Origin: Clostridia bacterium
GTDB lineage: Bacteria > Bacillota > Clostridia > Oscillospirales > CAG-272
Reading direction: 5' to 3'
Assembly: GCA_017412675.1 (NCBI GenBank)
Contig: JAFPWV010000002.1
Location: forward strand, 1-32,360
Length of the DNA stretch: 32,360 nt
The notes beneath the pieces are model-generated. The model saw only the letters and a list, made by a program, of their open reading frames with translations, had not been told where the DNA came from and did not search any database. This document shows, one piece after another, positions 1 through 6,491 of this stretch (position 1 is its first letter; the number at the start of each line of letters is the position of its first letter). Both the position numbers and the translations under genes were made by a program.

Positions 1-1886
1 TCGCCGTGATCTGCGGCAACGGCTGGTACAACGAGTTTTTCCGGACCTCGTGGGACTACGACACCGCCCCGTGGCGCGACAGTCCGAAGTTCATTCTGGA
101 ACTGGTCGTCAACGGCAAGACGGTCCTCTGCTCCGACGAGCGATGGAAATGCCTGCCCGAGTCCTTTGTTATCTACAATCAGCTCCGAAGCGGGGAGCAT
201 TTCGACGCGCGGCTGTACGATCCCCGGTGGAAATCCACGGATTACGACGACGGCGCATGGGGCACTGCCGTGCCGGACACCAAGCCACCGACGGGCGTCT
301 TCCGTCCCTGTCCCTGCGAGCCGATCCGGGCGTTTGAGGAATTCGCGCCGATCTCGATGACCGACGACGGAGAGGGCGGCGTGATCTTCGATTTCGGGCG
401 GAATCTATCGGGCTTTGTACGCCTGACGGTCGATCAGGACGAGGGGGACGAGATCGTGATCCGGTATCGCGAGCAGAGGACGCCGGACGGAAAGCTCTTC
501 GACCATATGAAGCAGCACTACCCGGAGACGGAGTGCCAGACGGACCGGCTGATCTGCCCCACGAGTTCTTTCACCTGGTCGCCGCGGTTCACCTATCACG
601 GCTTCCAGTACATCCGGATCACGGGGCTGAAAGATCCCTCCCCGGATGCCGTCCGCGCGGTGTTCGTGCATCATGATATCCCGTTCCGCAGTACGTTTTC
701 CTGTTCGGATCCAGTCCTCTGCGACCTCTTCCGCATCGGGCAGAACGCGACGCTGTGCAACCTCTTCTACATGCCCACGGACTGCCCCACGCGGGAAAAG
801 CTCGGCTGGTGCAACGACGCGCAGTCCTCGATGGAGCAGTTTTTGACAAACTTTGCCTCCGAGCGGCTCATGGCGAAATGGCTCGAAGACATCTACGATT
901 CTCAGCTTCCGAACGGCATGATCCCCGGCATCGTCCCCTCGTCCGGCTGGGGCTATTCCTGGGGCAACGGTCCCGTGTCCGAGGGCGTGCTCTTCGAGAC
1001 GGCGTACCGGCTATGGTGGCACACGAGGGACGCGAAATACCTGACGGACTCCCTCCCGTATTTCAAGCGCAGCCTGGCCTTCTTTGAATCGAGACGGAAC
1101 GCGGACGGAGACATCACATACGGCCTCGACGACTGGGCTTCCCCCGACAACTCCCCCCGGGTGGGCGCCGGCTTCGTCAACAGCGCGCTGCTCGTGAAGC
1201 TCCTGCGGATCACCGTCCTCGCGTCGAAGCATGCCGGGGAGGATCCCGCGGAATGGGAGGAAAAGCTCGCCAGCCAGATCGCGCGGCACCGGGAGAAGTA
1301 CCTCGCACCCGACGGGACCTGCCGGATCGACAAGCAGACCGCCGTCGCCATGACGATCGCGCTGGACATTTACGAAGACCTCGAACCGCTGAAAGCACAG
1401 CTCGCGCGGTTGATCGAAGAGAAGAACTTCCACCACGACTGCGGCATGGTCGGGCTGCCCTGCCTGTACACGGCCCTCAACCGCTGCGGGCTGGAGGAAT
1501 ACGCCTACCGGATCCTCACGGCGGAAGGGTACCCCGGATACCGCGAATGGCTCGACGGGGGCGCGACGACGCTCTGGGAGATGTGGGGCTCCGGCGGATC
1601 GCACAACCACCACATGTATTCGAGCTTCATGTCGTGGATCATGAAGACTGCCGTCGGGATCGAGGCGATCTCTCCCGCCTATCAAGCCGTCGCGATCCGG
1701 CCGTTCTTCTTCGAAAAGCTCGATTGGGCGAAGGGAAGCATCGATATCCCATCCGGCGGCACGATCTCGGTCGAATGGCGCAGAGAGGCGGACGGCGCGC
1801 ATGTTTCCGTCTCGATTCCCGCGGGCGTGACGGCCCGGTTCCGGGAGCGTGAACTGACGGAGGGAGAATATGCGTTCACGGTATGA
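1..1886 (+). CDS. alpha-L-rhamnosidase, GH78 family (5' end cut by window edge)
   Basis: Predicted to hydrolyse terminal alpha-L-rhamnose from plant polysaccharides such as rhamnogalacturonan or from glycosides. The frame is open to the left edge, and the first visible residues (ICGNGWYN) are mid-domain in this family, so the real start lies upstream. Numbering from the GTG at position 6, residues 1-110 look like the N-terminal carbohydrate-binding beta domain and about 120-225 like a second beta domain. The (alpha/alpha)6 barrel starts near 235 with the family hallmark PTDCPTREKLGW (257-268) and a following DAQ. A second hallmark, TTLWEMW (521-527), carries Glu525, which is expected to be catalytic, and HNHHMYS follows at 533-539. 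The C-terminal beta domain ends cleanly. No secretion signal can be judged because the N-terminus is missing. The gene converges on the GH36 gene and ends just before a hairpin terminator. Confidence 0.9.
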   Translation, partial: AVICGNGWYNEFFRTSWDYDTAPWRDSPKFILELVVNGKTVLCSDERWKCLPESFVIYNQLRSGEHFDARLYDPRWKSTDYDDGAWGTAVPDTKPPTGVFRPCPCEPIRAFEEFAPISMTDDGEGGVIFDFGRNLSGFVRLTVDQDEGDEIVIRYREQRTPDGKLFDHMKQHYPETECQTDRLICPTSSFTWSPRFTYHGFQYIRITGLKDPSPDAVRAVFVHHDIPFRSTFSCSDPVLCDLFRIGQNATLCNLFYMPTDCPTREKLGWCNDAQSSMEQFLTNFASERLMAKWLEDIYDSQLPNGMIPGIVPSSGWGYSWGNGPVSEGVLFETAYRLWWHTRDAKYLTDSLPYFKRSLAFFESRRNADGDITYGLDDWASPDNSPRVGAGFVNSALLVKLLRITVLASKHAGEDPAEWEEKLASQIARHREKYLAPDGTCRIDKQTAVAMTIALDIYEDLEPLKAQLARLIEEKNFHHDCGMVGLPCLYTALNRCGLEEYAYRILTAEGYPGYREWLDGGATTLWEMWGSGGSHNHHMYSSFMSWIMKTAVGIEAISPAYQAVAIRPFFFEKLDWAKGSIDIPSGGTISVEWRREADGAHVSVSIPAGVTARFRERELTEGEYAFTV

Positions 1887-1945
1887 TCGAATCGGGATCT
1901 CCTTACAGTCCGCAGGCAGAGGGAGATCCGGTTGACCACAGAAAG

Positions 1946-1977
1946 AGCGGCATCCGCTGATGGAATGCCGCTTTTTT
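1946..1977 (+). terminator. Rho-independent terminator of the rhamnosidase gene
   Basis: An 8-bp stem (AGCGGCAT / ATGCCGCT, 1946-1953 and 1965-1972) with an 11-nt loop is followed by a T run to 1977. It sits between the convergent stop codons of the GH78 and GH36 genes. The minus-strand side lacks a good T run, so it probably serves mainly the plus-strand gene. Confidence 0.8.
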
Positions 1978-1988
1978 GAATCAATGAT

Positions 1989-3743
1989 TTATATCCCTAC
2001 CCGGATCATGCCGGTCCGCGGGAAGGTAAACTTTCGGATCGAAAACGGCGCGAGCTCTTCCTTCCCGAGAAGGACGGCACCGAAACGGTCATACACTTCC
2101 ACGACCCTTGTCGCCGCAGCGGGGTTTTCTACCAGGATCCCTTCGTCCGCGCCGTCTGCGAAGATGTCGCACGGGAGATTCCCGACGCGGAAGAAGTGTT
2201 CTCCGTACAGGACCGCGATCTGTTTTTCCGCGCTTTCCGCAACGATGACGGGATAATTGAGCTCCGGCCGCTGGGGGAGGAATGTGCCGTGGAGCAGGGT
2301 TTCTCTGTTCTCCGTCCAGTAGGCGAGATAGTCCCTGATCAGCTCTTTCTGTTCCTCCGTGCTCTCCGTCAGAAGAACGGAGATCTGCGGAACGGAGAAC
2401 AGGATGGAAAGCAGCTGTTTCGCGCACAGCACCGGGGATTCGGAAGGCGCCCAGAAGAGCATGTCCGAGTGGACGGCGACCGGGTAATTCAAAAGTCTGA
2501 GATCGACGGTCCCGATCCGGTTGGTCATGGCATCATACGCGCAGTCGGCTACTCGGAGCATGTTCCCGAACCGGTTGACGGCCGGTCCGACGTAATTCTG
2601 CCGGTATTCATAGAGAAGATCCGGCTTGATCGCGCCGAGCTCCTCCGTGATCTCGGTCATCAGCATCCGGACGGCCTCTCCGACGCTCTCGCAATCCATG
2701 CAGGACGGATCGAACGGAGCGGATTCCGGCCCTTCCGCAAACGAATCGATGAAATCGAGCTTGAAGCCGTCGATGCCGTACTCCGTCAGGAATCTGCGGT
2801 AATTCCCGACGATCCAGCGGCGGATATCAGGGTGCCGGATGTCGAGGACGCCTGCCTGAAGGAGCCCGTGGTCGACAGAGAGGTATTTCCCCTTGAATTG
2901 CTCGAAGAGGGGACTCTTGACGCCGACGAAGGGGACCGTGAACCACACGATGAGCTTCATGCCGTAATTGTGCACGGCGTCCGTAAAGGCCCGGAAATCT
3001 TCGAATTTGTCCTTCGAGACCTGCCATTCGCCGCAGAAGGAGTAGTCGCCGCAGGACGGCCCCGGAAACTGCCAGCCGTCGTCAAGGATCACCGTGCGGA
3101 AGCCGAGTTCCGACGCGATCTTCAATTCCTCGAAAAGCTTTTTCCCGTTCGGAGCCTGATGGAAATTGTACCAGGAAGAATAGAGCGGATCCTCGGCGGA
3201 TGCGGGCGGTTCCGGGATCGCGAAGCCGCATTCCTTCCACCAGGGATAGACGCCGCCGACCGCACGGCAGTACGGAATCTTCCGGCCGTCGATCCGCAGG
3301 AGCGTTTCATATTCTGTCAAAGCGTCCGTTGAAGCGGAAAACAGTGTGACGGCGTACCCCACCATGTTCCGCTGTTCGAGATCCTTGATCCAGAAACTCA
3401 CTTCCAGCGGCGTGACGGGATCCGAAAGGGCGACGGTCGAGCTGTTCAGGCCCCGGTCGCCGATCACGCAGAGCAAAGGGGCGCCGGAATGGAAGGAAGA
3501 ACGGTTGACCGCAGGTGCGAACCATTGCGGGATCGCGTGGTGAACGCCACAGGATGGCGTCCAGACATGGAGGATGTCGCGCATTTCGCTCTCCCATTCG
3601 ATCCGAACGGGCGAAGGCGTCTTTTTGTGCGGGAAGCGGACGAGGATGCGGAACAGAGCAATGCCGTCTTCCGAAGGGGTTGGAATGATCTTCACATCCG
3701 CTTCCGGATCACGGCAGGTGACGTGAAATTGAGGCTCGTACAT
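1989..3743 (-). CDS. GH36-type alpha-galactosidase
   Basis: A 584-residue protein predicted to release alpha-galactosyl residues (melibiose/raffinose-type substrates). The N-terminal 170 residues are a beta-rich domain. The TIM barrel starts around 185 (SSWYNFHQ) and contains VILDDGWQ (218-225). The clan GH-D nucleophile motif is GFKLDF with Asp330, and the acid/base candidate is Asp400 in RVADCAYD. HSDML (425-429) is another recognisable barrel element. The last ~100 residues form a small beta domain. Length fits the shorter bacterial GH36 subgroup, so the exact substrate is uncertain. The start is set by an SD (AGGAG) about 7 nt upstream of the ATG, and a sigma-A promoter lies upstream. No signal peptide is seen, so it is probably cytoplasmic, acting on imported oligosaccharides. 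It is divergent from the 3918 gene. Confidence 0.88.
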   Translation of the reverse strand: MYEPQFHVTCRDPEADVKIIPTPSEDGIALFRILVRFPHKKTPSPVRIEWESEMRDILHVWTPSCGVHHAIPQWFAPAVNRSSFHSGAPLLCVIGDRGLNSSTVALSDPVTPLEVSFWIKDLEQRNMVGYAVTLFSASTDALTEYETLLRIDGRKIPYCRAVGGVYPWWKECGFAIPEPPASAEDPLYSSWYNFHQAPNGKKLFEELKIASELGFRTVILDDGWQFPGPSCGDYSFCGEWQVSKDKFEDFRAFTDAVHNYGMKLIVWFTVPFVGVKSPLFEQFKGKYLSVDHGLLQAGVLDIRHPDIRRWIVGNYRRFLTEYGIDGFKLDFIDSFAEGPESAPFDPSCMDCESVGEAVRMLMTEITEELGAIKPDLLYEYRQNYVGPAVNRFGNMLRVADCAYDAMTNRIGTVDLRLLNYPVAVHSDMLFWAPSESPVLCAKQLLSILFSVPQISVLLTESTEEQKELIRDYLAYWTENRETLLHGTFLPQRPELNYPVIVAESAEKQIAVLYGEHFFRVGNLPCDIFADGADEGILVENPAAATRVVEVYDRFGAVLLGKEELAPFSIRKFTFPRTGMIRVGI

Positions 3744-3787
3744 AGGTCGCTCCTGAATCTGTGATGAAAAAGGGAAATCCCGCCTTT

Positions 3788-3816
3788 ATCTTACCCCGAA
3801 ACTCCGCCGTTGTCAA
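3788..3816 (-). promoter_or_regulatory. sigma-A promoter of the GH36 gene
   Basis: Reading the minus strand: TTGACA (3816-3811), 17-bp spacer, TAAGAT (3793-3788). It lies about 45 bp upstream of the GH36 start codon and is divergent from the promoter at 3859-3887. The 42 bp between the two -35 boxes could hold a shared operator, but no clear inverted repeat was seen there. Confidence 0.75.
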
Positions 3817-3858
3817 GTACGTTTTGTCTCACATCGGAACGGATTTTTCACGGAGGAC

Positions 3859-3887
3859 TTGTCAATCCCGGGATGGGATGGTATAAT
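3859..3887 (+). promoter_or_regulatory. sigma-A promoter of the 3918 gene
   Basis: TTGTCA (3859-3864), 17-bp spacer, TATAAT (3882-3887). It sits 31 bp before the chosen ATG at 3918 and decides that start, because a longer in-frame reading from a TTG at 3810 would place these promoter boxes inside the coding sequence. Confidence 0.75.
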
Positions 3888-3917
3888 GAAAAAAAACAGA
3901 AACCAAGGAGTTTTCCG

Positions 3918-5369
3918 ATGAAACGTCGCTTTTACACCAACATAGACATCAATTCCGTCACGACTCCCTTTCTGAACCGCGTCTCGGAAACGGATCCTGC
4001 CGACAAGATTGTGCTGTATCCCTTTGTGGATCAATACGCGGGGACCCAGATCACGGACGTTTTGTTCGATATGTTCTGCCAGTATGCCGCGTTCGATACG
4101 GCGGCCTGGAGTAATTACCGGGACAAATACACTCAAACTGTAGAGAACGGCGTACCGGTCGATTACCGGGAGCAGTACCGGGGGCTGTGCGCGTTTCATG
4201 ACCGCGGGATCGATCCGTATGCGGTTTGGTTTGAACGTTGCCGCGAGGTCGGGCTGACGCCGTGGATTTCCCTCCGCATGAACGACTGTCACTGCCCGGA
4301 TGACGAGGCGTGCTTTCTGCGGAGCGATTTCTTCTACGAAGCGCGGGACAATGGCTGGATGGTCGGTGAGGATTACGGCTATTACCGCTGGTGCTTCGAT
4401 TATGCCGTTCCCGAAGTCAGAAACCGGATGCTCACCCTTGTGGAAGACGTGCTCCGGCAGTACGATGCGGACGGATTGGAGCTGGATTTCCAGCGCGAGC
4501 TGATCTGTTTCGATTACAGGAGACGGGACGACTGCCCGCGGATCATGACGGAATTCGTCCGCGAAGTGCGCCGCCTTACACGGGATGCGGAGAAACGGCT
4601 CGGTCATCCGGTGCGTCTGGGCGTGCGGCTCATGAGGGATATCGAACAGAACCTGATCTACGGCTTCGATGCGGAGACATGGGTGCGGGAGGGCCTGGTC
4701 GATCTCATCACGATCAGTCCGCGATGGGAGAGCAGCGACGGAGATATGCCGGTGAAAACATGGAAAAAACATTTCCCGGACATCGAAATCGCCGCCTGCA
4801 TCACCGATCTGTTTCTGCTCGGAACGGACGACGTAGGAGGGACGACCGCGACTGTGGCGGGTTACGCGCTGCGGTATCTGGCGGACGGCGCGGATTCCAT
4901 CTACTTGTTCAATTATTTCATGGATCCGGTCGGCAAGGATCATCCGTACGACAGGATCAACCGCACTTGCGGACGGGAAGAAACCCTACTGGACGTTCCG
5001 AGGCGGGTGATCGTGGCATATCAGGATATGTGCCCGGAGGGAGCAAAGGCGTGGAGACCGCTTCCAGCGGAGGAAGGCCGGATCCCGGTGCGGCTCGGCG
5101 TTCTCCCGAAAGGCGCTCGGCTGGCGCTTCTGGTCGGATTTGACCGTGTGCCCGAACATCCACGGCTGACCGTGAACGACGTGCCCGTGACGGATCTCAC
5201 CCCGTGCGACCGGGGCGCGGTGGATGCAGACCGGCCGAATCGGTTTTGCAGGCGATTTGTAGATCATTGTGTCTTGATGCGGGCGGAGTTGCCGAACGAC
5301 GGAAATCCGATACAGACGGTCGGGATTCACGGCACGCGGGTCGTGTATCTTGAAATCGAAGTGTTTTGA
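3918..5369 (+). CDS. TIM-barrel glycoside hydrolase-like protein, family not recognised
   Basis: A 483-residue protein whose specific family I do not recognise. The layout looks like a glycosidase barrel. WFERCREVGLTPWISLRMND (104-123) resembles a substrate-facing strand, and DADGLELDFQRE (183-194), with acidic residues Glu188, Asp190 and Glu194, resembles the catalytic strand of GH10-like/GHL10-type or DUF4434-like barrels. VDLITISPRW (261-270) is a further strand. The final ~110 residues look like a beta-sandwich. No signal peptide is visible. The start is chosen from AAGGAG (3905-3910) 7 nt before the ATG, behind a near-consensus promoter. The neighbouring rhamnosidase and galactosidase suggest a role in the same carbohydrate diet; that is inference only. 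The in-frame upstream extension reads plausibly (contains NPGMGWY), so a longer protein cannot be fully excluded. Confidence 0.8.
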   Translation: MKRRFYTNIDINSVTTPFLNRVSETDPADKIVLYPFVDQYAGTQITDVLFDMFCQYAAFDTAAWSNYRDKYTQTVENGVPVDYREQYRGLCAFHDRGIDPYAVWFERCREVGLTPWISLRMNDCHCPDDEACFLRSDFFYEARDNGWMVGEDYGYYRWCFDYAVPEVRNRMLTLVEDVLRQYDADGLELDFQRELICFDYRRRDDCPRIMTEFVREVRRLTRDAEKRLGHPVRLGVRLMRDIEQNLIYGFDAETWVREGLVDLITISPRWESSDGDMPVKTWKKHFPDIEIAACITDLFLLGTDDVGGTTATVAGYALRYLADGADSIYLFNYFMDPVGKDHPYDRINRTCGREETLLDVPRRVIVAYQDMCPEGAKAWRPLPAEEGRIPVRLGVLPKGARLALLVGFDRVPEHPRLTVNDVPVTDLTPCDRGAVDADRPNRFCRRFVDHCVLMRAELPNDGNPIQTVGIHGTRVVYLEIEVF

Positions 5370-5410
5370 AGTATATGAACGGTCATAACGTTCTTGCCGC
5401 AAATTCCCAT

Positions 5411-5440
5411 TCATAAAGCATGGATGACGGCGTCATACTA
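5411..5440 (+). promoter_or_regulatory. sigma-G-like (forespore) promoter of the SASP gene
   Basis: TCATA (5411-5415), 18-bp spacer, CATACTA (5434-5440). This resembles the Bacillus sigma-G pattern GYATA-N17/18-CATNNTA, and the gene behind it is a spore protein that is forespore-specific in all studied relatives. The layout matches the one before spoVAD (18-bp spacer there too). Confidence 0.55.
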
Positions 5441-5491
5441 TGAGCGTGAGACAGCGGTCTCGCAAAATATATGAATGGAGCGTATGAAATC

Positions 5492-5698
5492 ATGGCAACG
5501 AAGAATTCGAACAAACTCACCGTTCCCGAAGCAAAGGACGCGATGGAGCAGTTCAAGCAGGAAGCCGCGAACGAAGTCGGTGTGACCCTGAAGTCCGGCG
5601 ACAACGGTAACCTCACTTCCCGTGAAGCCGGTTCCATCGGCGGTCAGATGGTCAAGAAGATGATCGAAAAGTACGAGAACGAAATCTCTGCGAAATAA
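5492..5698 (+). CDS. alpha/beta-type small acid-soluble spore protein (SASP)
   Basis: A 68-residue protein that should coat and protect DNA in the dormant forespore and supply amino acids on germination after GPR protease cleavage. Both family blocks are present: EQFKQEAANEVGV (19-31), matching the first conserved helix, and LTSREAGSIGGQMVKKMI (41-58), matching the GSVGGEITKRLV-type signature. Start is uncertain by seven codons. The ATG at 5492 gives the usual M-A N-terminus but has its GGAG 11 nt away; the in-frame ATG at 5471 has no better site. The GPR cleavage position reads Glu-Ala-Ala instead of the usual Glu-(Ile/Phe)-Ala. It is a single-gene unit between a sigma-G-like promoter and a hairpin. 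Confidence 0.93.
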   Translation: MATKNSNKLTVPEAKDAMEQFKQEAANEVGVTLKSGDNGNLTSREAGSIGGQMVKKMIEKYENEISAK

Positions 5699-5729
5699 GC
5701 GGATCTGAAAGCAAAAGCGAATCAGAGAA

Positions 5730-5769
5730 GAAAATCTCCTGCGGGGTCAGAGCCTCACGGGAGATTTTC
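5730..5769. terminator. Hairpin terminator between convergent SASP and ABC genes
   Basis: A perfect 10-bp stem GAAAATCTCC / GGAGATTTTC (5730-5739, 5760-5769) with a 20-nt loop. The tail is TTTAT on the plus strand and pyrimidine-rich on the minus strand, so it may end transcripts from both sides. The T runs are modest. Confidence 0.6.
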
Positions 5770-5785
5770 TTTATAGTTCCGTTCC

Positions 5786-6490
5786 TTACACGACCTGTAC
5801 GACTTCACCGTCCTGCATGTGCACGACGCGATCCGCCATTTCCGCAGCGTCTGGATCGTGCGTCACCATGATGACCGTAATGTTGTGCTCGTCCCGCATC
5901 TCGAAGAGCAGCTTCAACAGCTCCTCGCCGTTCTTCTTGTCGAGATTTCCCGTCGGCTCATCGGCGAACAGGATGCGCGGACGGGAGATCATCGCCCGGA
6001 TCACCGCGACGCGCTGCTGTTCACCTCCGGATAATTCGGACGGCAGATGGTGGATGCGATCCGAGAGGCCGAGGCGCGAAAAGAGCCGGAGCGCGTAATC
6101 CTCGTCGAACGGCGTGTTGTTGTAGATCGACGGCGCCATCACATTTTCCCACGCCGTGAGGACCGGGAGCAGCGCGTAATTCTGGAAGACGAAGCCGAAG
6201 TTCTGTCCGCGGTATTTTGCGAGCTTGGAGCGGGAGAGGGCATAGAGATTCACCGGACGCTTCTCGCTCTCGCTCTGCGGATAGACCCAGACGTCGCCGC
6301 CGGATGGATTGTCGATGCCGCCGAGCAGGTGCAGCAGCGTGCTTTTCCCGGATCCGGACGGACCGACGATGGCGGTGAAATCCCGCTCATAGAAAGGGAG
6401 GTTCACCCGGTTGACCGCATTGACGAAGGTGCCGCCGCCGTTGTAGGTCTTCATGAGATTTTCCGCTTTGAGAATGATTTTCTTTTCCAT
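5786..6490 (-). CDS. ABC transporter ATP-binding protein (MacB/LolD type)
   Basis: A 234-residue ATPase that should drive the two FtsX-type permeases encoded just upstream. All nucleotide-binding motifs are intact: Walker A GPSGSGKST (43-51), Q-loop Gln103, signature LSGGE (153-157), Walker B ILFADEP (173-179) and switch His211. The sequence GFVFQNYALLPVLTAWENV is typical of the MacB/LolD/BceA group. The ATG at 6490 follows the permease stop by one base (TGATATG), indicating translational coupling. AAGGA lies 11 nt upstream, inside the permease gene. A TTG further upstream was not used because it has no SD. Substrate is unknown; relatives export peptides or antibiotics or act on lipoproteins. 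Confidence 0.92.
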   Translation of the reverse strand: MEKKIILKAENLMKTYNGGGTFVNAVNRVNLPFYERDFTAIVGPSGSGKSTLLHLLGGIDNPSGGDVWVYPQSESEKRPVNLYALSRSKLAKYRGQNFGFVFQNYALLPVLTAWENVMAPSIYNNTPFDEDYALRLFSRLGLSDRIHHLPSELSGGEQQRVAVIRAMISRPRILFADEPTGNLDKKNGEELLKLLFEMRDEHNITVIMVTHDPDAAEMADRVVHMQDGEVVQVV

Positions 6491-6491
6491 A

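Noticed and set aside
2196..3332. Plus-strand open frame of 378 codons opposite the GH36 gene
   Set aside because: Shadow of the alpha-galactosidase reading; Arg/Asp/Glu-rich text without family features.
3813..4943. Minus-strand open frame of 376 codons opposite the TIM-barrel gene
   Set aside because: Its mirror frame has a promoter, SD and protein-like motifs; this one has none.
5377..5393. GAACG/CGTTC hairpin after the TIM-barrel gene as a terminator
   Set aside because: Only 5 bp with a 7-nt loop and no T run; transcript end remains unassigned there.
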